From: Acidimicrobiales bacterium
Lineage (GTDB): Bacteria > Actinomycetota > Acidimicrobiia > Acidimicrobiales > Acidimicrobilacustridaceae
Direction: 5' to 3'
DNA: 64,000 bases
Assembly (NCBI GenBank): GCA_025455885.1
Contig: JALOLR010000009.1
Location: 62,001 to 126,000, forward strand
Positions 1 through 7,226 of the stretch are shown in pieces. The notes under the pieces are model-generated. The model searched no databases, was not told where the DNA came from, and worked only from the letters and a program-made list of their open reading frames with translations. A program made the position numbers and the translations under genes. Numbering within the stretch: the stretch's first letter is position 1; each line of letters begins with the position of its first letter.

Positions 1-474
1 GAGCGCGAACCAGAGGTACGACAGCGTGACCTCGCCGATGGGGAGGGTGACGATCGTCTCGACCGGGACCTGCAGCACGGCGCCACTCGTGTCGCCGCTC
101 AGGATGAGCACCGCCAGGCCCTGGAGCTCGTTCGACGCGTCGACGGTCATCACCAGCTCGGAGGGCGTGGGCTCGACGATGGCCTCCCAGCCCGGGGCGG
201 TGGGGTCGGTGATGCGGGGGACCAGGCGGCCGTCGTTGCTGTCGAGCAGCACCTGGACGCCCGCCCAGACGAGCACCGGGATGGCGACGACGAGCGCCAC
301 CATGGTCACGGGGAAGCCGAACCGCCACCAGAGCGACCGCTGCGGCGCGGTGGGGGCCGCAGGGGGCGCACCGTCGCCGCCACTCCCCCTCCCTTGCTCG
401 TCGGGGCGCCGGACCGGCGCCGGTTCCTCGGGGCCGTCCGTGCCGGGCAGCGGTGTTCGGGTGGGACTGGTCAT
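1..474 (-). CDS. single-pass membrane protein downstream of nadD (3' part missing)
   Basis: An open frame runs leftwards from an ATG at 474 to the window edge without a stop, giving 158 codons. Its start overlaps the nadD stop (ATGA), so it is translationally coupled to nadD. The first ~45 residues are Pro/Gly/Arg-rich and probably disordered and cytoplasmic. One hydrophobic helix follows (FPVTMVALVVAIPVLVWAG, about residues 53-71), and then an extracytoplasmic segment containing LVMTVDASNELQGLAVL and VLQVPVETIV. LytR/CpsA/Psr-type proteins are often found next to nadD in Actinomycetota and have this membrane topology. The diagnostic LCP residues are not in the visible part, so that assignment is a guess. 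That this is a real coding gene is well supported by frame integrity and the overlap. Confidence 0.7.
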   Translation of the reverse strand, partial: MTSPTRTPLPGTDGPEEPAPVRRPDEQGRGSGGDGAPPAAPTAPQRSLWWRFGFPVTMVALVVAIPVLVWAGVQVLLDSNDGRLVPRITDPTAPGWEAIVEPTPSELVMTVDASNELQGLAVLILSGDTSGAVLQVPVETIVTLPIGEVTLSYLWFAL

Positions 475-1073
475 GGGCTCGGCCAACCATAGAGGCGTCG
501 CCGATCGATCTCGGCGATCACGGCGGGCGGCACGAGCACGTCGAGGGGCCGTCCGGAGGCCACGCGGTCGCGCAACTCGGAGCTCGACACGTCGAGCCGG
601 GGGACCGACACGTGGACGAAGCGCCAGCCGGCGGGCGGCGGGGGTGACGGCAGCCCGGGGCGGTCGACGAGCACGAAGGTGGCCAGCGCGGCCAGCTCGT
701 CGGCGCGCTCCCAGGTGGGGAGGCCGGCGGCGGCGTCGGCGCCCACGATGACGAACCACTCGGTGCCCGGCTCGGCGGCCCGCAGGGCGAGGAGGGTGTC
801 GACGGTGTAGGTCGGTCCACCCCGCTCGACCTCGAGGCCCGACGCCACCACGCCGACGAGGGGGCCCACCGCCGCCTCGACGAGGGCGAGGCGATCGGCG
901 GCCGGCGTCACGGGTCGGCTGCCCACCTTCTGCCACGGTTCGTTCGCCACCACGAGCCGCACCTCGTCGAGGTGGAGGACGTCCCGTACCTCAACCGCGG
1001 TGGCCAGATGGCCGATGTGAGGGGGATCGAACGTCCCCCCGAGGATGCCGACCCGGGCCGTGTCCTGGGCCAT
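471..1073 (-). CDS. nadD: nicotinate-mononucleotide adenylyltransferase
   Basis: NadD transfers AMP from ATP to nicotinate mononucleotide, forming deamido-NAD+ in cytoplasmic NAD synthesis. The 200-residue product has the nucleotidyltransferase signature GGTFDPPHIGH at residues 12-22 and the second ATP-binding signature SSSELR at 163-168; the length is normal for the family. The ATG at 1073 has no Shine-Dalgarno sequence but lies 6 nt after a TAGACT hexamer, so the transcript may be leaderless. In many actinobacteria nadD closes the rplU-rpmA-obgE-proB-proA-nadD series. Here proA ends more than 12 kb away on the same strand with unrelated genes between them. Confidence 0.95.
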   Translation of the reverse strand: MAQDTARVGILGGTFDPPHIGHLATAVEVRDVLHLDEVRLVVANEPWQKVGSRPVTPAADRLALVEAAVGPLVGVVASGLEVERGGPTYTVDTLLALRAAEPGTEWFVIVGADAAAGLPTWERADELAALATFVLVDRPGLPSPPPPAGWRFVHVSVPRLDVSSSELRDRVASGRPLDVLVPPAVIAEIDRRRLYGWPSP

Positions 1074-1079
1074 CGGCGG

Positions 1080-1085
1080 AGTCTA
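1080..1085 (-). promoter_or_regulatory. candidate -10 element of nadD (leaderless)
   Basis: On the minus strand TAGACT is followed by 6 nt and then the nadD ATG. This places the expected transcription start at or within a base or two of the start codon. A TGAC-containing -35-like hexamer lies about 16 nt upstream. Confidence 0.5.
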
Positions 1086-1182
1086 CGGCGCCGTAACCGC
1101 TGGTCACGGCGCCGCCCGGCGGTCTCCGGGCGCCACCGTGGCGCCCACGGGTGACGGCCGGCGTCCCGCCGACGGCCACCAG

Positions 1183-1196
1183 GTGACACAGGTCAC
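1183..1196. promoter_or_regulatory. small dyad GTGAC-N4-GTCAC between nadD and the sigma factor gene
   Basis: The 269-nt divergent gap 1074-1342 holds an inverted repeat, GTGAC ACAG GTCAC. It also has a comparatively AT-rich stretch at about 1197-1265 with TTACACC at 1233-1239 and again at 1259-1265. Spacing and base composition suit an operator and promoter region for the downstream sigma factor gene, but no known consensus was recognised. Confidence 0.3.
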
Positions 1197-1342
1197 GTCT
1201 CAAACACGGAATCTTCGGGTACGGCCCTGCGGTTACACCTCTGTCATTTCCCCACGATTTACACCCGAGTTGGGAAGCTCGACCACCCCCGAGATTCGAC
1301 CGGCGCAGGGCCCCCGCCCCGTCCCGGCATGGAGCATCAACG

Positions 1343-2173
1343 ATGAGCGATTCAGTCGGCCAGTACCTCAACGAGATCGGCCTCGTCCCCCTGTTGACGG
1401 CCGAGGAGGAGCGCGAGCTCTCCCAGGTCATCGAGAAGGGCCGTGACGCCGCCGAGGCCCTCGACGCCGGTGAGACCGGTGTCGAGCTGAAGCGGGCCGT
1501 GCGCACCGCCGCCGCCGCCAAGGACCGGTTCATCCGGGCCAACCTGCGCCTCGTGGTGAGCATCGCCCGGCGCTACCCCCTTCCCCCCGGCATGGAGCTG
1601 CTCGACCTGATCCAGGAGGGCAACCTGGGCCTCGAGCACGCCGTCGACAAGTTCGACTGGCGCAAGGGCTTCAAGTTCTCCACCTACGCCACCTTCTGGA
1701 TCCGCCAGGCCATCGGCCGGGCGCTCGACCAGAAGGCCAGCCTGGTGCGCCTCCCCGGCGACCGCTCGGCGAGCCTCCGTGCAGCCCTGCGCCAGGTCAG
1801 CGGCGACGGCGACGAGCTCGACGACGAGCACGCCCGTCTGCACCGTCTCACCACCCCGACCTCGCTCGACCGCACCATCGGCGACGACGACTCGAACGAG
1901 CTCATCGACCTGCTCCCCGACTCGCTCCCCGGGCCCGAGCAGATCGTCATGAACCGTCAGGACGAGCAGATGATCACCGACCTGCTGTCGGTGCTCGACG
2001 CTCGGGCCCGCTACGCCGTCGAGCAGCGCTTCGGGCTGAACGACGGGCGCAAGCGGTCCTACCGTGAGGTCGGTGAGGAGCTCGGCGTCACCGCCGAGGC
2101 CGCCCGCCGCCTCGTCAAGCGGGCCGTCACCGCGGTGCGCGACCAGGCCGCCGACCGCATCGACGCCGCCTGA
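1343..2173 (+). CDS. RNA polymerase sigma-70 family factor (group 2-like)
   Basis: This 276-residue protein recruits RNA polymerase to promoters. Region 1.2 is at residues 1-35 ([15 protein letters not shown]). Region 2 has [12 protein letters not shown], the core-binding [10 protein letters not shown] and the -10 recognition helix [14 protein letters not shown]. Region 3 follows, and region 4 ends in the helix-turn-helix [19 protein letters not shown]. It lacks the long acidic region 1.1 of the housekeeping factor, and the -10 helix reads YATFWIRQ rather than the usual YATWWIRQ, so it is probably an alternative or secondary factor (SigB/HrdB-like). Start: ATG at 1343 with a GGAG about 10 nt upstream. 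No anti-sigma gene is adjacent. Confidence 0.9.
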   Translation: MSDSVGQYLNEIGLVPLLTAEEERELSQVIEKGRDAAEALDAGETGVELKRAVRTAAAAKDRFIRANLRLVVSIARRYPLPPGMELLDLIQEGNLGLEHAVDKFDWRKGFKFSTYATFWIRQAIGRALDQKASLVRLPGDRSASLRAALRQVSGDGDELDDEHARLHRLTTPTSLDRTIGDDDSNELIDLLPDSLPGPEQIVMNRQDEQMITDLLSVLDARARYAVEQRFGLNDGRKRSYREVGEELGVTAEAARRLVKRAVTAVRDQAADRIDAA

Positions 2174-2197
2174 GCGGACGGCACCGGCGAATCGGCT

Positions 2198-2227
2198 TTG
2201 CACGGCCGTCCCCCGGTCCGGCAACGT
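2198..2227 (+). promoter_or_regulatory. candidate promoter of the DAHP synthase gene
   Basis: TTGCAC (2198-2203) and CAACGT (2222-2227) are separated by 18 nt. The second hexamer ends 7 nt before the GTG start at 2235, and no Shine-Dalgarno sequence is present, which suits a leaderless transcript. The -10 is a weaker match than elsewhere in the window. Confidence 0.35.
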
Positions 2228-2234
2228 TGAGCCC

Positions 2235-3578
2235 GTGAGCACCCCCTGGTCACCGTCGTCCTGGCGCGACTACCCGGCCGTCCAGCAACCGGACTGGCCG
2301 GATCCCGCCGCGCTCGACGCCACCGTCAAGCAGCTGGCCACCCTCCCCCCGCTGGTGTTCGCCGGGGAGGCCCGGCGACTCACCGCCGAGCTCGCCGAGG
2401 TGACCGCCGGCCGGGCGTTCCTCCTCCAGGCCGGTGACTGTGCCGAGTCATTCGACGCGTTCAGCGCCGACGCCATCCGCGACAAGCTCAAGGTCATCCT
2501 CCAGATGGCGGTGGTGCTCACCTACTCCTCGGGGCTCCCCCTCGTGAAGGTCGGGCGCATCGCCGGGCAGTTCGCGAAGCCCCGCTCGGCGGGCACCGAG
2601 ACCATCGACGGCACCGAGCTGCCCTCGTTCCGTGGCCACATGGTCAACGACATCGTGTTCAGCGCCGCCGCCCGCAACGCCGACCCCGAGCGACTGCTCA
2701 CCGCCTACAACCAGAGCGCGGCCACGCTCAACCTCCTGCGGGCCTTCACGAAGGGCGGGTTCGCCGACCTGTCCCGCGTGCACGCCTGGAACCAGGAGTT
2801 CGTGGCCTCGAGCGCCGAGGGACGTCGCTACGAGGAGGTGGCGACCGGCATCGACCGGGCGCTCAACTTCATGGCGGCGTGCGGCATCGACACCGAGAAC
2901 ACCCCCCAGCTGCACACCACCGACATCGCCACCAGCCACGAGGCGCTGATCCTCGGCTACGAGGAGGCCCTCACCCGGCAGGACTCCCTCACCGGCGGTT
3001 GGTACGACTGCTCGGCGCACATGCTCTGGATCGGCGAGCGCACCCGCCAGCTCGACGGGGCCCACGTCCACTTCCTCTCCGGTGTCGAGAACCCCGTCGG
3101 CTGCAAGGTCGGCCCCACCGCCGGCCCCGACGACGTGGTCGCCCTGTGCGAGGCGCTCAACCCCGGTCGCGTCCCCGGCCGACTCACCCTCATCAGCCGC
3201 ATGGGCGCCGATCGTGTCGAGGCGGCGCTGCCGCCGCTGCTCGAGGCGGTGCGCGACGCCGGCCATCCCGTGGCGTGGGCGTGCGACCCGATGCACGGCA
3301 ACACCTTCACGGCGCCGAGCGGACGCAAGACCCGCCACTTCGACGCGGTGCTCGCCGAGATCGCCGGGTTCTTCCGTGCCCACCGGGCCGTCGGCACATG
3401 GCCGGGCGGCGTCCACATCGAACTGACCGGCGACGACGTCACCGAGTGCCTGGGCGGCGCGGAGGAGATTGTCGACGCCGACCTCGACACCCGCTACGAG
3501 ACGATGTGCGACCCGCGGCTCAACGCCCGCCAGTCCCTCGACCTGGCCTTCCGGGTCGCCGAGCTGCTCCGGGCCTGA
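2235..3578 (+). CDS. aroG: class II 3-deoxy-7-phosphoheptulonate synthase
   Basis: Condenses phosphoenolpyruvate with erythrose 4-phosphate, the first step of the shikimate pathway to aromatic amino acids. The 447-residue product matches the usual length of the plant/actinobacterial class II enzymes. Class II landmarks are visible: [11 protein letters not shown] near residue 70 (metal-binding Cys), [37 protein letters not shown] and CDPMHGNTF. The frame stays open upstream into the sigma gene, so the start was chosen at GTG 2235, which gives the family-typical N-terminus ([21 protein letters not shown]). It stands alone, separated from the sulfite reductase gene by a promoter and operator region. 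Confidence 0.95.
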   Translation: MSTPWSPSSWRDYPAVQQPDWPDPAALDATVKQLATLPPLVFAGEARRLTAELAEVTAGRAFLLQAGDCAESFDAFSADAIRDKLKVILQMAVVLTYSSGLPLVKVGRIAGQFAKPRSAGTETIDGTELPSFRGHMVNDIVFSAAARNADPERLLTAYNQSAATLNLLRAFTKGGFADLSRVHAWNQEFVASSAEGRRYEEVATGIDRALNFMAACGIDTENTPQLHTTDIATSHEALILGYEEALTRQDSLTGGWYDCSAHMLWIGERTRQLDGAHVHFLSGVENPVGCKVGPTAGPDDVVALCEALNPGRVPGRLTLISRMGADRVEAALPPLLEAVRDAGHPVAWACDPMHGNTFTAPSGRKTRHFDAVLAEIAGFFRAHRAVGTWPGGVHIELTGDDVTECLGGAEEIVDADLDTRYETMCDPRLNARQSLDLAFRVAELLRA

Positions 3579-3642
3579 CCCGGCGTGGGGCGTAGGGGCC
3601 ACCGCTCGCTCCCCGGCGAACATTGCCCCAAGACCTGATCGG

Positions 3643-3656
3643 GAAAGTCGACTTTC
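3643..3656. promoter_or_regulatory. perfect 14-bp palindrome (candidate operator) upstream of sulfite reductase
   Basis: GAAAGTCGACTTTC is a perfect dyad. It covers a plausible -35 (TCGACT, 3648-3653), which is 17 nt from a -10 TAGATT at 3671-3676. A dimeric regulator bound here would directly block or modulate the cysI-cysH promoter. The regulator is not identifiable from the window. Confidence 0.55.
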
Positions 3657-3670
3657 GGTCCTGCCCCGGC

Positions 3671-3676
3671 TAGATT
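3671..3676 (+). promoter_or_regulatory. -10 element of the sulfite reductase operon
   Basis: TAGATT lies 17 nt downstream of TCGACT (3648-3653). It predicts a leader of about 50 nt ending in GGAAGGGA, a good Shine-Dalgarno sequence 5-6 nt before the ATG at 3733. Confidence 0.5.
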
Positions 3677-3732
3677 CCCGACCTGGAACCTCAGGATTCG
3701 AACGTCGCAGCCGCGACCGGGGAAGGGACGAC

Positions 3733-5502
3733 ATGGCCGATCTCACGATCGACGCCGGCACGGCCGCCGACATCGCCAAGTTCGAGGAGCAGCTCGGCCG
3801 CTTCCTCGCCGGTGATCTCGCCGAGGACGTGTTCCGGGTCTTCCGCCTGAACAACGGCATCTACGGCCAACGCCAGGGCGGCCACAACCAGATGGTGCGG
3901 ATCAAGGCGCCGGCGGGCCACATCACCGCCGAGCAGCTCGACCGCCTGGCCGACATCGCCGAGCGGTACTCGAGGGGATGGGGCCACCTCACCACCCGGC
4001 AGAACATCCAGTTCCACTACGTCCAGCTCGAGCAGGTCCCCGACGTGATGCGCGACCTCGCCGCCGTCGGGATGACCACCCGGGAGGCGTGCGGCGACAC
4101 CGTGCGCAACGTCCAGGGCTGCCACCTCGCCGGGGCCTGCCCCTTCGAGATCCTCGACATCACGCCGTGGGCCGAGGCCGCGTTCCAGCACTTCCTGCGC
4201 AACCCGATCGCCCAGCGCCTGCCCCGCAAGTTCAAGATCAACTTCTCCGGGTGCAGCACCGACTGCGGCCAGGCGATGTTCAACGACGTCGGGGTGATCG
4301 CCACCACCCACACCCACGACGACGGCCGTGTCGAGGCCGGGTTCCGCGTCTACATCGCCGGGGGCCTCGGCACCACCCCCCACCCCGCGCTCGCCCTCGA
4401 GCCCTTCACCAGCCGTGAGGACCTGCTGCCCACCATCGAGGCGCTGCTGCGGGTCTTCGACCAGGCCGGCAACCGCGACAACAAGCTCCGCGCCCGCATG
4501 AAGTGGCTCGTCGACGCGCTCGGCTTCGAGGAGCTGCAGCGACGGGTCTTCGCCAGCCGCCATCTGCTGCTGGCCTCGTCGTCGTGGCCTGGCGGCATCC
4601 CCACCGAGGTGGAGAAGCACGGCGACCTACCCGCCGGCGTGGCCGCCGACGTGGCCGCCACCCCGATGGGACACGGCACCCCGGTGGCGTTGCGGCGCAC
4701 CGGCGCCTTCGAGAGGTGGGAGGACGCGAACGTCGTGCGCGGCGTCGCCAACGGCACCGTCTCGGCCTACGCCCACGCCCACCTCGGCGACATCACGGCC
4801 GCACAGTTCCGCGGGTTGGCCGCGATCCAGCGCGAGCTCGGCGCCGAGGTGCGCATCACCAACCGCCAGAACCTGGTGTTCCGGGGCCTCTCGGAGCGTC
4901 AGCTCCCGGTGCTGCACAGCCGCCTCGACGCCATCGGGATGGCCAGCCCCGGCGCGGAGCTGGTGCGCGACGTGGTGGCCTGCCCGGGTGCCGACACCTG
5001 CAACATCGCCGTCACCCAGAGCCGGGGCCTGGCCGACGCCATCGCCTCGGCACTCGAGGCCGAGGGCCTCGGCGAGGTCGGCGGGCTGCGCATCAACATC
5101 TCCGGGTGCACGAACTCCTGCGGGCAGCACCACGTCGCCGACATCGGGTTCAACGGTGCCGAACGTCGAGCGCACGGCAAGTCCGCCCCCGGCTACCAGA
5201 TGCTGCTCGGCGGCTACGTCGGCGACGAGCAGATCCACTTCGGCGAGAAGGCGCTGCGGGTCCCTGCGAAGGCCGCCCCCGAGGCGACGGTCCGGGTCGT
5301 GCGCCGCTTCGCAGGCGAGCGCGAGGCCGGGGAGACGTTCCGGGGGTGGATCGAGCGGTCCGGGGGCACCAAGGCCATCGCCGCGGAGCTGAAGGACCTC
5401 GACTGGTTCCCCAAGCCCGAGGACGATCCCAGCTTCTTCGTCGACTACGACGAGACCGGCCCCTACGAGGCCGAGGTCGGCGCGTCGGAGTGCGCCACGT
5501 GA
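3733..5502 (+). CDS. assimilatory sulfite reductase (siroheme/4Fe-4S, ferredoxin type)
   Basis: Reduces sulfite to sulfide in cytoplasmic cysteine biosynthesis, using siroheme coupled to a [4Fe-4S] cluster. The 589-residue chain shows the duplicated fold: an N-terminal half ending in NFSGCSTDCGQAM and a C-terminal half with the cofactor ligands CPGADTC and SGCTNSCGQHH (CxxxxxC and CxxxC). Substrate-site residues appear in WGHLTTRQNIQFH and the parallel VRITNRQNLVFRG. There is no flavodoxin/FAD domain, so the donor is probably ferredoxin. It resembles actinobacterial SirA/NirA; a nitrite reductase role is less likely because APS/PAPS reductase overlaps its 3' end (GTGA). ATG 3733 was chosen for its Shine-Dalgarno sequence, GGAAGGGA. 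Confidence 0.92.
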   Translation: MADLTIDAGTAADIAKFEEQLGRFLAGDLAEDVFRVFRLNNGIYGQRQGGHNQMVRIKAPAGHITAEQLDRLADIAERYSRGWGHLTTRQNIQFHYVQLEQVPDVMRDLAAVGMTTREACGDTVRNVQGCHLAGACPFEILDITPWAEAAFQHFLRNPIAQRLPRKFKINFSGCSTDCGQAMFNDVGVIATTHTHDDGRVEAGFRVYIAGGLGTTPHPALALEPFTSREDLLPTIEALLRVFDQAGNRDNKLRARMKWLVDALGFEELQRRVFASRHLLLASSSWPGGIPTEVEKHGDLPAGVAADVAATPMGHGTPVALRRTGAFERWEDANVVRGVANGTVSAYAHAHLGDITAAQFRGLAAIQRELGAEVRITNRQNLVFRGLSERQLPVLHSRLDAIGMASPGAELVRDVVACPGADTCNIAVTQSRGLADAIASALEAEGLGEVGGLRINISGCTNSCGQHHVADIGFNGAERRAHGKSAPGYQMLLGGYVGDEQIHFGEKALRVPAKAAPEATVRVVRRFAGEREAGETFRGWIERSGGTKAIAAELKDLDWFPKPEDDPSFFVDYDETGPYEAEVGASECAT

Positions 5503-6182
5503 GCCTGACCAACCTCTCGGCGCCCGAGCTCTCCGACGCCGAACTGGCCGCTCTCAGCGCCCAGTTCGAGTCGTGGCCGGCGTCGCGCATCATCGAGTGG
5601 GCGGTCGACACGTTCGCCCCGCACCTGGCGCTGACGGCGTCGATGACCGACTCCGTGCTCATCGACCTGGCCGTGAAGGTCGACCCCGCCATCGAGGTGG
5701 TGTTCATCGACACCGGCTACCACTTCCCCGAGACGCTCCAGACCGTCGAGGAGGTCCGGCGCCGGTACGGGTTGAACCTGCGGATCATGACGGTGCAGCG
5801 CCAGGACGAGCCCCTCTGGCAGGCCGACCCGTCGAACTGCTGCTCGGCGGTCAAGGTCGGCCAGCTCGACCGGGCCCTCGCCGGCAAGGCGGCGTGGATG
5901 AGCGGCCTCCGGCGGGCCGAGGCCGACAGCCGGGTGACCGCGCCGATCGTGGCCCGCGACCTGCGGGGCCTCGTGAAGGTGAACCCGATCGCCGCGTGGT
6001 CCGACCTCGACGTGGCCGGCTACATCGCCGACCACGGCGTGCTCGTGAACCCGCTGCTCGAGCAGGGCTACCCCTCCATCGGGTGCCAGCCCTGCACCTC
6101 GCGGCCCACCGACCCGACCGATCCCCGTTCGGGCCGATGGGCGGGCCTCGACCGCACGGAGTGCGGCCTGCACGTCATGTAG
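5499..6182 (+). CDS. cysH: adenylylsulfate/phosphoadenylylsulfate reductase
   Basis: Reduces APS (or PAPS) to sulfite, feeding the sulfite reductase encoded immediately upstream. In the 227-residue protein the PP-loop fold begins at LALTASMTDSVLIDLA, and the C-terminal catalytic motif ECGLH is intact. The paired cysteines NCC (about residue 112) and GCQPC (about 197) are the four-cysteine set that binds [4Fe-4S] in APS-type reductases, so APS is the likelier substrate. The cluster motif reads CCSAVKV where CCxxRK is usual, an oddity that could affect substrate binding. The GTG start overlaps the sulfite reductase stop by 4 nt, and no other start lies near. Confidence 0.92.
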   Translation: MSLTNLSAPELSDAELAALSAQFESWPASRIIEWAVDTFAPHLALTASMTDSVLIDLAVKVDPAIEVVFIDTGYHFPETLQTVEEVRRRYGLNLRIMTVQRQDEPLWQADPSNCCSAVKVGQLDRALAGKAAWMSGLRRAEADSRVTAPIVARDLRGLVKVNPIAAWSDLDVAGYIADHGVLVNPLLEQGYPSIGCQPCTSRPTDPTDPRSGRWAGLDRTECGLHVM

Positions 6183-6184
6183 CA

Positions 6185-6199
6185 CCCCGGCGCCCGGGG
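6185..6199 (+). terminator. GC hairpin after cysH
   Basis: CCCCGG-CGC-CCGGGG forms a 6-bp perfect stem with a 3-nt loop, 3 nt after the cysH stop. No T-run follows, so it may act as a pause or 3'-stabilising hairpin rather than a classical intrinsic terminator. Confidence 0.4.
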
Positions 6200-6209
6200 C
6201 GGGCCGCTT

Positions 6210-6226
6210 GACCGCCAGAGGTGGTC
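6210..6226. promoter_or_regulatory. imperfect dyad next to the PaaX-like start
   Basis: GACCGCC-AGA-GGTGGTC is a 7-3-7 inverted repeat with one mismatch, ending 4 nt before the TTG start. Its position would suit autoregulation by the encoded PaaX-like repressor. It also contains the only Shine-Dalgarno-like AGAGG for that gene, so binding could also mask translation. Confidence 0.35.
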
Positions 6227-6230
6227 AGAG

Positions 6231-7226
6231 TTGACTACGGCCGTGGCAGGAACGACCGGCGAGGTGACGACCGGGGTCGGGGCCCCGGCGGCACGCCGGA
6301 CGACCTTCGGCTCGGGGACGGAGATCCCCACCCGGATGCTGGTCCTCGGCATGGTCCGCAAGGACGCCACCCTGCACGCCGCCGACGTGTACCCGGTGGC
6401 CGAGGCGTGCGGCCAGACCGCCGAGCAGGTCCGGTCGTGCCTGCGCCGCCTCGTCGCCGAGGAGCTGTTCGACCGCGAGGGCGAGGGCCGGGAGGCCTCC
6501 TACCGGGCCACCCCCCACGGCGTGCGGACCATGGCCGCGTCGATGGAACGGACGCGGCTGGCGTTCACCCAGGACGCCGCCGGGCGGGGCTGGGACCGAC
6601 GATGGCACCTCGTGGCCTTCGCCGTCCCCGAGGCCAACCGCCGCGCCCGGGACGCCTTCCGCGACCACCTCCTCGAGCTGGGCGGGGCCGCCGTCCAGAA
6701 CGGCCTCTACGTCTCGGCGCGCGCCTGGGAGGCGGACGTCGGCTCGGCCGCCGACCGCCTCGGGGTCGGCGACCACGTCACCGTGGCGTCCACCGACGAC
6801 CTCGCCGTCGGCGGTGCCACCGACCCCCGGGAGCTGGCCGCCCGCTTCTGGGCCATCGACGAGCTCGGCGAGCGGTACCGGCGGTTCATCGAGGCCTACG
6901 AGGACGTCCCACCCCTCCTCGAGCAGTGGCGGCGCGACCACCGCCGGCTCACCGAGGCCGAGTTCCTGCCCGGGAGCCTGGCCATGGGCATCGACTTCCA
7001 GGCCTGCTTCGACCGCGATCCGCTGCTGCCACCCGAGCTCCTCCCCCGCCCGTGGCCCGGGCGGGCGGCCCGCGAGCTGCTCTTCACCTGCCGACGCCTC
7101 GGCGTGCTCCTGAGGGAGGCCCACGACGCCCCCCAGCTGTTCGCCCCGTGGGACGACCTCCTCCTCCGGTTCCGCCACGGCACGGGTGTCGAGACGCCGG
7201 CGACCACGACGATCGCAGGCCGATGA
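6231..7226 (+). CDS. PaaX-family transcriptional regulator
   Basis: The 331-residue protein has an N-terminal winged helix-turn-helix (about residues 35-105: LVLGMVRKDATLHAADV to ASYRATPHGVRTM). A central PaaX-type domain follows, with the family signature GWDRRWHLVAFAVPEANRR, and then a PaaX C-terminal helical region. PaaX proteins are GntR-like repressors classically controlling phenylacetate catabolism; no paa genes are here. Instead its stop overlaps the start of a SulP permease, so it probably controls its own transporter operon. TTG at 6231 was taken as start because it follows AGAGG and gives the longest fit; GTG at 6240 or 6243 is possible. The function as a repressor is inferred from the family. 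Confidence 0.72.
   Translation: MTTAVAGTTGEVTTGVGAPAARRTTFGSGTEIPTRMLVLGMVRKDATLHAADVYPVAEACGQTAEQVRSCLRRLVAEELFDREGEGREASYRATPHGVRTMAASMERTRLAFTQDAAGRGWDRRWHLVAFAVPEANRRARDAFRDHLLELGGAAVQNGLYVSARAWEADVGSAADRLGVGDHVTVASTDDLAVGGATDPRELAARFWAIDELGERYRRFIEAYEDVPPLLEQWRRDHRRLTEAEFLPGSLAMGIDFQACFDRDPLLPPELLPRPWPGRAARELLFTCRRLGVLLREAHDAPQLFAPWDDLLLRFRHGTGVETPATTTIAGR

Noticed and set aside
3691-3702. GGATTCGAACG resembling a tRNA T-arm (complement)
   Set aside because: No acceptor stem, anticodon arm or D-arm could be paired around it, and it lies in the cysI leader.
3579-3732. Possible SAM or cobalamin riboswitch upstream of sulfite reductase
   Set aside because: The leader after the predicted -10 is only ~50 nt, and conserved riboswitch cores are not visible.
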